Origin: Methylomonas methanica
GTDB lineage: Bacteria > Pseudomonadota > Gammaproteobacteria > Methylococcales > Methylomonadaceae
Length of the DNA stretch: 64,000 nt
Direction of reading: 5' to 3'
Assembly (NCBI RefSeq): GCF_001644035.1
Contig: NZ_LUUG01000045.1
Span: forward strand, 1 to 64,000
Under the pieces are notes generated by a model that saw nothing but the letters and a program-made list of their open reading frames with translations, was not told the DNA's origin and made no database searches. Positions 17,131-24,263 of this stretch are shown here, one piece after another. Both the position numbers and the translations under genes were made by a program. How positions within the stretch are numbered: position 1 is the first letter of the stretch; each line of letters starts with the position of its first letter.

Positions 17131-17146
17131 TCCATGAAATAATAGA
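17131..17146. promoter_or_regulatory. LysR-type dyad at the lysR start
   Basis: TCCAT-GAAATA-ATAGA, ending 14 bp before the lysR ATG, with another CCTAT half-site at 17152-17156 touching the start. The position fits autorepression. Confidence 0.55.
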
Positions 17147-17159
17147 TTTTTCCTATTCA

Positions 17160-18047
17160 ATGGACACTAACATGGAAATACAACAAATACGTTACTTTCT
17201 GGCAGTCTGTGATAAGAGTTCATTTACCCGTGCAGCGCAATCGACCTATGTGGCACAACCTTCCCTGACACAAGCAATAAAGAAACTGGAAGAAGAGCTA
17301 GGCGGCGATTTGTTTATTCGAGATCGTAGCGGTTGCCAACTTACACCTCTGGGACGTTTCGTCGAGCCAACCATGCGGCAAATATTTCGCGAAACGCAAA
17401 GTATCAAAGCCGATGCCATTCGATTCAATCGTTTGAACACAGTACCGTTGCGTATCGGCGTAATGAATACCATTTCTGCGCAATATTTGAGTCCTTTTTT
17501 TACTGACTTTCAGCAAGAGCGGCCACATGTAGAGTTGGAATTGATAGTGGATTGCGAAAGCAATTTGTTGAAGTTACTCGATGACGATACTCTTGATTTG
17601 GTCATCAGCGCACCAAGCACGCTACCGATTGGACACTATCATTCGTTAAAGCTTTATGAAGAACGCTATGTGGTGGTCTTCAACGACAAACACCGTTTCA
17701 ATCAATTTGAGCGAATCGATTTGGTAGCGATTCAGCAAGAACCCTACCTTGATCGTCTCAACTGCGAGTTACGCGAAGAGTTACGAAACGTCTGTCAAGA
17801 TAAACAAATCAATCTTTATGCCGCATACAGGAGTAATAGTGAGGAATGGATATTGAGTATGGTACGGGCCGGAATCGGTATAGCATTGATGCCTGAATTC
17901 ACCATACCCAAAAAAGCGGACAACCTTAATTTTCGTTATCTGTCCGATCCTGAAATACTTCGCACAGTACAAGTTTTTTTTCAACCATCATCGACAGCAA
18001 ACCCTGAAGTTAATCAGCTACTGGAAAAAATACGCGTGAATTTTTGA
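17160..18047 (+). CDS. LysR-family regulator of the cofactor/acetylene hydratase-like locus
   Basis: 295 residues. The N-terminal winged helix-turn-helix is standard: IQQIRYFLAVCDKSSFTRAA, then YVAQPSLTQAIKKLEEELG and LF-RDR-GCQLTPLG (about residues 8-70). The periplasmic-binding-like effector domain follows (IGVMNTISAQYLSPFF; GIGIALMPEF). It is divergent from the molybdopterin enzyme gene, the classic LysR arrangement, and dyads of the same type occur at five places in this locus. ATG at 17160 lacks a clear ribosome site; the ATG at 17172 is an alternative. The effector is unknown; acetylene, an aldehyde or oxyanion availability are possibilities. Confidence 0.9.
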   Translation: MDTNMEIQQIRYFLAVCDKSSFTRAAQSTYVAQPSLTQAIKKLEEELGGDLFIRDRSGCQLTPLGRFVEPTMRQIFRETQSIKADAIRFNRLNTVPLRIGVMNTISAQYLSPFFTDFQQERPHVELELIVDCESNLLKLLDDDTLDLVISAPSTLPIGHYHSLKLYEERYVVVFNDKHRFNQFERIDLVAIQQEPYLDRLNCELREELRNVCQDKQINLYAAYRSNSEEWILSMVRAGIGIALMPEFTIPKKADNLNFRYLSDPEILRTVQVFFQPSSTANPEVNQLLEKIRVNF

Positions 18048-18151
18048 CCTTCGTATTCGATATTTGGCAATAAAACCGAACTCATAAATACCAGTAGTAG
18101 AGCTTATTTACCTTGGCGACACTGCCTACTTCTCTTTAAATGACGGTGATT

Positions 18152-18309
18152 GTACTCAGGGCGGGGCGAAATTCCCCACCAACGGTATCCAGGCCAATCC
18201 GGGGAATCCGGGGAATCCGCGAGCGCCGTAGTTTCCGAAATTGGAAATCCAGGTCAGCAGATCTGGTGAGATGCCGACGCCGACGGTGATAGTCTGAATA
18301 AAAGAGTAC
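18152..18309 (+). ncRNA. FMN riboswitch (RFN element)
   Basis: The closing stem GTACTC/GAGTAC joins 18152-18157 to 18304-18309. Inside are the conserved blocks CAGGGCGGGGCGAAATTCCC, CACC-ACGGTA, GCGAGCG, GGTCAGCAGATCTGGTGAGA and GCCGACGGTGATAGT, the universal FMN aptamer core. A 9-bp unit TCCGGGGAA is repeated twice in the variable arm. In proteobacteria it normally controls ribB; a remnant of ribB starts 110 bp downstream. Confidence 0.93.
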
Positions 18310-18418
18310 AGCGTAAGGTGGCCCATTCACATACCGTGTTTGGAAGATTTATTCTTGCTCGTTAATTTTTTTTCAGCCCTGATCCTGGTGTTTCCATAAC
18401 TTTTTTCGGAGCATTACC

Positions 18419-18498
18419 ATGAATCAGACTTTACGATGATGCGCACCAACATCTAGAAAACGCGTTGGCTGCGTTACAACGAAGCCAGGGCGTGTTAG
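18419..18498 (+). pseudogene. ribB: ribB remnant (DHBP synthase N-terminus)
   Basis: Starts MNQTL, the usual RibB beginning, after a GGAG site. A one-base slip then gives DDAHQHLENALAALQRSQGV LV, matching the [20 protein letters not shown] segment of RibB. Similarity ends at 18498 where an IS481 transposase fragment begins in the opposite strand. About 190 residues with the catalytic site are gone, so no activity can remain; the cell must have another ribB. Confidence 0.8.
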
Positions 18499-18835
18499 TT
18501 ACGCAACCCACTCGACGATACGAAAGTCGTCCCCGCTTTACGTAACTCGTTAATGATGCGTAATCGACCGTAAACAGGAAAATCCAGCACAAAAGACAAC
18601 ACTTCTAGTTCGGTGACGTCGTCAACCCGATTTTTCAGATTTGACTGGCAATGGCTTTTATCATTATCAAATAGATTGTCGACATCTCCCGATTCTACTG
18701 CCGTTTCACAGCGATAAAACGTATCTAGCGACAGCCCCCATGACTTTGTAGGCTTTTAGATACGTTACTCCATTACTCGGCCAGATTCAGCAAACCGACT
18801 ATAGGTTTAATGATTCGTGCATCTTTTTTATTCAT
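18499..18835 (-). mobile_element. IS481-family transposase N-terminal fragment
   Basis: Minus-strand reading gives MNKKDARIIKPIVGLLNLAE, then after a stop/frameshift LKAYKVMG, TAVESGDVDNLFDNDKSHCQ, NLKNRVDDVTELEVLSFVLD, FPVYGRLRIINELRK and FVSSSGLR: the DNA-binding N-terminal third of IS481-family transposases. The DDE domain is missing. Its truncated end meets the ribB truncation exactly, so this element, or a deletion after its insertion, destroyed ribB. Confidence 0.8.
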
Positions 18836-19079
18836 TATTCGGGTCACATCCTTGCGGATTATAAATGCGTACTGAAGAAGCGGGATATTTTTCTAATAGC
18901 TCGACAGAACGAATTGGTCTAAGTTGAAATTCGCCATTACAATTTGGGCAACGCCCTCCCAGTTTGGTATCTGCACATTCTCGACAAAAAGTGCATTCAA
19001 AGCTACAGATCATAGCTTCCGATGAATCAGCAGCAAGATCTCTATCGCAACATTCGCAATTGGGTCGGAGTTCTAGCAT
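18828..19079 (-). CDS. DUF1272 zinc-ribbon-like protein
   Basis: 83 residues opening MLELRPNCECCDRDL, with Cys pairs CECC, CSFECTFCRECA and RCPNCNGE, the conserved pattern of the DUF1272 family (small cysteine-rich, presumed metal-binding, function unknown). The stop lies a few bases inside the start of the IS481 fragment, so the C-terminal tail (YNPQGCDPNNE) may be partly novel. It follows the EthD gene by 43 bp on the same strand and is probably co-transcribed with it. Confidence 0.85.
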   Translation of the reverse strand: MLELRPNCECCDRDLAADSSEAMICSFECTFCRECADTKLGGRCPNCNGEFQLRPIRSVELLEKYPASSVRIYNPQGCDPNNE

Positions 19080-19122
19080 AACATACTCCTAAAATAGTAA
19101 TTTCCACATAATTATACCCATT

Positions 19123-19449
19123 CTAAAAATCGATAACTTCCACTTCCGCCATTAAAAATAACGGCGCTCCGCCACTCGATATTTCAATAGCATGAGCCGC
19201 AGTTTCTTGGCCTCCAGGTGAGCCTAAACATACTATTAAATCAGCAGTTGAATTGAAATAAATCTCTGCTACACGATGATACCTTGCTGGCGCGTTATTA
19301 ACATTAGAGGTTATTAGTGAAGTAACAACTTTCGTTTTTCCGACTAATTTTTCAATTGCCATTGGTATATGCTCTTCAGCATAACGACGCTCGAAATCTT
19401 CTAAATTACTAGGAACTGGATATATCACAATTAATTTTGACTGTTTCAT
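19123..19449 (-). CDS. EthD-domain protein
   Basis: 108 residues from the ATG at 19449 (GGA seven bases upstream); nine extra upstream codons lack a ribosome site. EthD-type dimeric alpha/beta-barrel: KLIVIYPVP at the N-terminus, FERRYAEEHIPMAIEKLVG, RYHRVAEIYFNSTADLI, and a C-terminal AEVEVIDF strand. EthD proteins accompany ether-degrading P450s and other catabolic genes; their role is poorly defined. A LysR-type dyad lies 71 bp upstream, and a broken paralogue with a similar dyad is at 5630, so it looks like part of the LysR regulon. Confidence 0.85.
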   Translation of the reverse strand: MKQSKLIVIYPVPSNLEDFERRYAEEHIPMAIEKLVGKTKVVTSLITSNVNNAPARYHRVAEIYFNSTADLIVCLGSPGGQETAAHAIEISSGGAPLFLMAEVEVIDF

Positions 19450-19519
19450 AAATTTTCCAAAAGAGTTAAAAGTCAATTTATATTAGAATCCAATCTCGCC
19501 ATTTGTAAAATAATTTTTT

Positions 19520-19535
19520 CCTATAAAAAAATAGG
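19520..19535. promoter_or_regulatory. LysR-type dyad before ethD-like gene
   Basis: CCTAT-AAAAAA-ATAGG, a perfect 5-bp dyad on a 6-bp spacer, 71 bp upstream of the EthD start. It is the cleanest copy of the motif in the window. Confidence 0.6.
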
Positions 19536-19578
19536 TTTTATCAATACAAGTCAAAAAGTTAGCGAATAATTATAAACT

Positions 19579-20706
19579 TAAGGCGCATCTAAAAAACAGC
19601 CGTTTTGAACGATATTAATTTAGAATTCCGTAAAATAATTTCAATATTCGACCATTTTTCCATCAAAACGGCCTGTTTTTTCCCAAAATAAGCCTCTTTC
19701 TGAGCCTATTTTTGAATTTCTGATGCAATAATACGCCGACGTTCATAGCCATCACCCCGGATGACATTGGCAATTAGCTGTCAGAAAGGTCAAACAGGCG
19801 GCGTTTTTGGCTACGCCCCGACAGCGAATTTTGGCGTAACCAAAGCGGATTTTAATGTCCTGCAATACATGCTCAAGCTTGGCTCTAACGCTCTCCAATT
19901 CGCTCAGGGTCTGACGCAGTCGCTGAACCTGCGCACAATCGTCGTTCGTTAGCGTATCCAGTTTGCCAAGGCACACCACGATCACACAAAACGGTGCATT
20001 TTCGATAAGCATTTCCGGACGTTTGTCCAAGCCTTGATGACCGGCATCGCTGCCTATAAACTATTCCTCGCCATGCAGTAAAGACGCGGTTTCGGCAATG
20101 TCGCTGACATGCCTTGAGGTGACTTTGAACTTATGTACCAGCCCGATCTCGTGGTCGACGCCAATTTGGAATTTGCTGACGAAAAACATTGATTGCCTTT
20201 CTTGCCGGCTTGCATCTCGGGATCGCGCGACTGGCTTTTGATCTTGGTCAAGATCAGAGCAGTAATCAGACAGGCATTGATGATGCCGGTTATTAAAAAC
20301 AGCGGGCGTTCACTCAGCATTTAGTTGATGGCTTGGAATATTTCTTCGGTCAAACTGCGCTGCTCCAGTAAATGCCTAAACTGCAAAATCGGGCTTTCAT
20401 ACGGCACAGCGTCCAGTCGAATACCGCAAAAGCGCTGCAACGATTCAATCAATCTCGTACAACGCGTCTTCCATGCCAGGGTCGGGGTAGTTGTAAACAA
20501 TCCGTGCCAAGCGAACATGTCGCATGGCATTCAAAACGGCCTACGCCCCACCCCTTGCCTGATACATATAGTTACTTAATCACCGCCATCATCACCTGTC
20601 ACGGCAATAAGTGTCCTTGTTGATTGAGAAACTTTTCTCGCCGCATGACTTTGCCTTTGTTGTTGTATTCGGCATCAGTGAAACTGAGCTGCTCGTATTG
20701 TTCCAT
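19579..20706 (-). mobile_element. IS5-family element, transposase broken by frameshifts
   Basis: Pieces in three frames rebuild an IS5-type transposase: MEQYEQLSFTDAEYNNKGKV at 20706, ILQFRHLLEQRSLTEEIFQA (about 20340), INACLI-ALIL-KIKSQSRDPE (about 20230), MQAGKKGNQ, KRPEMLIENAPF (about 20020), and LEHVLQDIKIRFGYAKIRCR followed by GVAKNAA (about 19800). The left edge AAGGCGCATCTAAAAAAC near 19579 resembles an IS5-type terminal repeat. Multiple stops make it inactive. Confidence 0.75.
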
Positions 20707-20922
20707 GCGCGTCATCTCCAAAGCGGGGACTGACTCTCTAAATTATATCGCTTATTAATTCAGTTTTTTAAGACCGTTTTATGTGCAAGGAATTGATTTT
20801 GTTATAGAACAATGACAATGTTACGAATTAATCAGAAGTTTTCTAATCAAACTGACTCATATCGTTAGTAACTTCACGATATAAACTTACTATATATTAT
20901 GAATCTATTGCCAATATCTATA

Positions 20923-20951
20923 TTGACTTCACTTTTTGAATGTAGTATGCT
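20923..20951 (+). promoter_or_regulatory. promoter of hxlR-like gene
   Basis: TTGACT, 17-bp spacer, TATGCT, about 45 bp before the HxlR start. The spacer contains TGTAGTATGC. The paralogous hxlR gene at 32891 has the same -35, spacing and a TGTAGTTGC stretch, suggesting shared regulation. The stretch 20707-20922 before it holds nothing recognisable. Confidence 0.55.
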
Positions 20952-20996
20952 TCTGTGATTGATAAATTTGATCAAGTAGTCAATTAAGGAGAATTT

Positions 20997-21515
20997 ATGA
21001 ATGAAAAAAATAACGCATTATGTGAAAAACACCGTGATATGTGTTCTATTTCTCGATCGATTGACAAAATTGGAGATTCTTGGAGCCTTTTGATACTTCG
21101 TGACTTGAGTAATGGCCTATCAAAATATGAAGAGCTTAAGAATAGCCTCGAAATTCCCCCTGCTACGCTGAGCAAACGCCTGTCTGCGTTGGTCGGAGAA
21201 GGACTGTTGACAAAAGAAATCTACCAAGATAATCCGCCTCGCGCAAAATATGTACTTACAGATATTGGTAAGGATTTCTTGCCAGTATTGGCTATCATCA
21301 TGATGTGGGGCAACAAGCATGCTTCGCCAAATGGTATTGATACGCAGCTGGTTGATAGTAAGACGCACAAAAAAGTCGTTCCCATTATCGTGGATCGAGA
21401 AACTGGTAAAGAGATCGACTTCACTAAAATCATCTATGCAGGCGGACCAGCTAATTCGCCAGGTAAAATCAAGCGTCTTAAAGAGCGCGGCATTCCACTG
21501 AATGCTGCAAAATAA
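20997..21515 (+). CDS. HxlR-family regulator (longer paralogue)
   Basis: 172 residues. Winged helix-turn-helix of the HxlR/YodB type: CEKHRDMCSISRSIDKIGDS, WSLLILRDLSNGLSKYEELK, PPATLSKRLSALVGEGLLTK (about residues 10-75), with Cys near the N-terminus that in some HxlR proteins sense electrophiles or redox. A C-terminal tail ends KRLKERGIPLNAAK. It is about 75% similar by eye to the regulator at 32891-33319, which guards the RND efflux operon. Good AAGGAG site before the ATG. No target operon beside it; insertion-sequence debris on both sides. Confidence 0.88.
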   Translation: MNEKNNALCEKHRDMCSISRSIDKIGDSWSLLILRDLSNGLSKYEELKNSLEIPPATLSKRLSALVGEGLLTKEIYQDNPPRAKYVLTDIGKDFLPVLAIIMMWGNKHASPNGIDTQLVDSKTHKKVVPIIVDRETGKEIDFTKIIYAGGPANSPGKIKRLKERGIPLNAAK

Positions 21516-21601
21516 AAATTAAGACAGAAGATAACCATAGTGTGACACCGAAACAAAAATTAGCCCGGCCGCATAACCTCTACTTTTGAATTTGCTTAAA
21601 A

Positions 21602-22219
21602 ATGGGAGATTACCGCAGGGACCCGGTCTTGGTGGAAAAGTGGCAGGCCGACGAATTTCCGGCATTGAAGGCTGAAACGAAACGCACGGGTGCGGTGATT
21701 TATTTTGCCGATGAAGCCGGCGTTCGTTCTGACTTTCATGCCGGTACGACCTGGGCGCCGGTGGGTCGGACGCCGACCGTGAAGATGACCGGGCGTCGAT
21801 ATGGATTGAATCTGATCTCGGCGGTCAGCGCGCGAGGCGATTTTCGCTTCATGGTGCAAGAATGCAACGTCACCGCCGAGGTGTTTATCGAATTTCTGAA
21901 ACGTCTACTACGCGGTGCCGAACAACCGATCATCTTGGTCGTCGACGGCCATCCGATTCACAAGGCTAAGAGCGTTAAAACATTTGTGGAGCAACAGCAA
22001 GGCCGGTTGCAGTTGGTTTTTCTGCCACCCTACGCGCCACAACTCAATCCGGACGAACAGGTCTGAGGCCATATCAAACCGCGCATCGCCAAGCAGATGC
22101 CGGAAAATAAAATCTAATTAAAGAAACTCGTTCAATCCGCCATGCATCGATTACAGAAACTCCCCCAAGTCGTGAAATCTTTCTTTAAACACCCAGAGTG
22201 TCAATATGCTGGCATGTGA
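21602..22219 (+). mobile_element. IS630-family transposase fragment with internal stop
   Basis: Carries the DDE core of an IS630-type transposase: GAVIYFADEAGVRSD, GTTWAPVGRTP, IILVVDGHPIHKAKSVK and LPPYAPQLNPDEQV. A TGA replaces the expected Trp codon directly after EQV; the frame then continues GHIKPRIAKQMPENK and LQKLPQVVKSFFKHPECQY to 22219. The N-terminal helix-turn-helix half is missing upstream of 21602. GC-rich compared with surroundings, indicating a foreign origin. Confidence 0.85.
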
Positions 22220-22230
22220 CAATACTTTCT

Positions 22231-22818
22231 TCAGGAGCAGTAACAATTTTCCGCATAATTTTTCTCAATCAACTCTTTAGCAGTTGATTGTGCAAATAAT
22301 ACAGGATCGCAACTATTTTTCATTTGGGCTTGAATTATAGCGCCAATCAGTAACTGCGTGAATTGTTCAGCCATTTTTGTTGAAACATCTTTAGAGAAAT
22401 CATAATTAAGCTGCTCATAAAATAATTTTATGAGTGTACTGTTAAACTTTAGGGATTGATCTTTAATAAATTCAAGGTCCATTGATGTTTCAATAAAGAC
22501 ATTAATAAAAGCTGATCCACGATAGCCTTCCATGGAAGATAGTTCGGCAAAATAACTAAATATTGCAAGCGCTTTTTCAGTGCATATATTTTTTTTCTGC
22601 AATTCGGCACGTAATCTATACTCTAACACTTTACAATCTTTTTCTAAGTATTCTTTTATTAAGTCATTTTTTGATGGGAAATATTTATAAAAACTCATTT
22701 TGGCAACTTCTGAGCTTTTAACTATAGCATCTACACCTGTAGATTTGATTCCTTTTTTATAAAAAAGATCAGACGCTACATTTAAGATATGGTTTTTTAG
22801 TGCATTATTTTCATTCAT
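22231..22818 (-). CDS. TetR-family regulator
   Basis: 195 residues. N-terminal helix-turn-helix: LKNHILNVASDLFYKKGIKS, TGVDAIVKSSEVAKMSFYKY then FPSKNDLIKEYLEK. The C-terminal part is of the type found in regulators of oxidoreductases. Lysine-rich and AT-rich. It ends beside the IS630 fragment and has 710 bp of gene-free DNA upstream, so its target is unclear; the membrane protein and OYE genes beyond are candidates. Confidence 0.85.
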   Translation of the reverse strand: MNENNALKNHILNVASDLFYKKGIKSTGVDAIVKSSEVAKMSFYKYFPSKNDLIKEYLEKDCKVLEYRLRAELQKKNICTEKALAIFSYFAELSSMEGYRGSAFINVFIETSMDLEFIKDQSLKFNSTLIKLFYEQLNYDFSKDVSTKMAEQFTQLLIGAIIQAQMKNSCDPVLFAQSTAKELIEKNYAENCYCS

Positions 22819-23528
22819 AATAATTAAAGCTGTGCATATTAAAATTATTTAATTGTTTTATCTTGTCTTATTTCTGGCGAGTGTCGGCTTCCGGCGGGAA
22901 AGATTGCTAGCCATTCCTGACTAGCAATCGCGCCTACACCGCCACGTGATTACCTGAAACGCCCCAGATTGTCCGTGTCACATCGGCTTTGACCCAGCAA
23001 GGGGATCAAAGCTTTGGCTCTCCCATAACGACGCCACGCCATTTCGCGATACTTTGCAGTTTCCTAGTCGAAAAACCTACCGGCTCTGCAGCTTTCAGAG
23101 ACCGTTCAATCTTAATTCGCTAACGCAGCGTTTGCAGTAGTTCACAACTTTAGAGATCGTTAAAAGCCCAATTGCAACATTTTTTCTAAAAGAGTGTTGC
23201 GAAGAAATGCATGATTCAATTTCAACAAGGTTCTGTTTCATAAATTGGTACGCTTTAGAAGTTAGCTAATAGAAGTATTATTTTATATGCTACGACATTC
23301 TATTATTGAATTTCATCGCTTATCTCTTAATCAACTTATAACAGCATTGAGTTTCGCAACTTCAAATATTGGTTGTAGTCTCGAGTTTTCGTTTTCTTAT
23401 AAATTTATGCAGCAAAGTTGTATATAAAATTAATTCTAAATTTCAATAGGAATATTTAAAATAAAAAAATATTATATTAACTGTAAATTTTAGTATCTTT
23501 GAAAAGAGCACTGTCTAGTTTTTTAATT
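22819..23528. other. gene-free stretch with a short perfect hairpin
   Basis: No gene seen. A 9-bp perfect inverted repeat GATTGCTAG / CTAGCAATC lies at 22902-22929 with a 10-base loop, in a GC-richer patch (about 22870-23100) that looks like unrecognised element debris. The remainder is AT-rich. Confidence 0.4.
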
Positions 23529-23921
23529 TCAATTAACGCCATTAATTAATAGTGCATAACCTATGCCTAAAAATCCAATTGTTGTTATCAGGAATGAAGA
23601 TATAGTATATAAACGCCAATGTTTCTTTTTCCAAAAATCAGGATCAAAAGCTGCTATAGTAAAAACCGTCGGATTAGCAAAACCTCCAATTGCTACGCAC
23701 CAGCAAGCAAACACCGGCAAATCAATCCCGATACCGTAAAATCCCAAATTAAATAATGCCATCAAAGCATAATCTATATGTGCTCGGATCATTGTCTTGT
23801 AATCAACTAAAAACTTCCCATCTATACCTTCAATTGGAAACCAACGAGCAAATGTCATTATCCAAGCGGATACGATCAAAGCGGCTATGCAAAAAGCCGC
23901 TCCCAACAGCAAAATATTCAT
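23529..23921 (-). CDS. four-span membrane protein, unknown family
   Basis: 130 residues with four hydrophobic spans (ILLLGAAFCIAALIVSAWIM; the RAHIDYALMALFNLGFYGIG region; VFACWCVAIGGFANPTVFTI; SSFLITTIGFLGIGYALLIN). The RAH preceding a small-residue span faintly recalls styrene oxide isomerase-type membrane proteins (RAHTGPALNG), but this is not enough to name it. A dyad identical in design to the pxm TetR operator lies 70 bp upstream (23991-24006), so it may be co-regulated with pxmABC. GGTAATTC precedes the ATG at 23921. Confidence 0.6.
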   Translation of the reverse strand: MNILLLGAAFCIAALIVSAWIMTFARWFPIEGIDGKFLVDYKTMIRAHIDYALMALFNLGFYGIGIDLPVFACWCVAIGGFANPTVFTIAAFDPDFWKKKHWRLYTISSFLITTIGFLGIGYALLINGVN

Positions 23922-23990
23922 GAATTACCTCTTAATCAAATCAATAAAATCGCAGACGCGTGGAAAACGTATCTGCCAGAAATTACATTC

Positions 23991-24006
23991 TATACCAATC
24001 GGTACA
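23991..24006. promoter_or_regulatory. pxm-type TetR operator before membrane-protein gene
   Basis: TATACC-AATC-GGTACA, the same dyad as 3250-3265 and 4430-4445 with a different spacer, which supports selection on the half-sites. Located 70 bp before the start of the 23529-23921 gene. Confidence 0.65.
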
Positions 24007-24174
24007 GTTTATGTAGAGAACAACCGCTGTTTTGATCAAAAATCGAGCGTATATTGAAGTTTTTGACCCACTTTGACAGTAACTGCCGCTCAAAATGGGC
24101 GTTTTTCATAGGTTCCTTAGGTAATTCAAATGACGCGGCTGTTTTTTTCATTAGAAATAGAAATAATCACCTGG

Positions 24175-24212
24175 AATCGGGTAATAAAAACAATTATTTT
24201 TACTACCCGATT
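24175..24212. terminator. bidirectional hairpin terminator after OYE gene
   Basis: 16-bp stem with one mismatch: arm AATCGGGTAATAAAAA (24175-24190) and complementary arm ending CTACCCGATT (24197-24212). The A/T runs at the loop side give a U-run in either direction. It lies 52 bp past the stop of the OYE-like gene. Confidence 0.65.
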
Positions 24213-24263
24213 TTAGTACCATTTTCTGCAATCAACTTCATTGAAATCAGTTTTTATTGCAGG

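Noticed and set aside
16622-17159. possible extra gene in the long lysR-molybdoenzyme gap
   Set aside because: Read on both strands, only short frames without ribosome sites; treated as promoter DNA.
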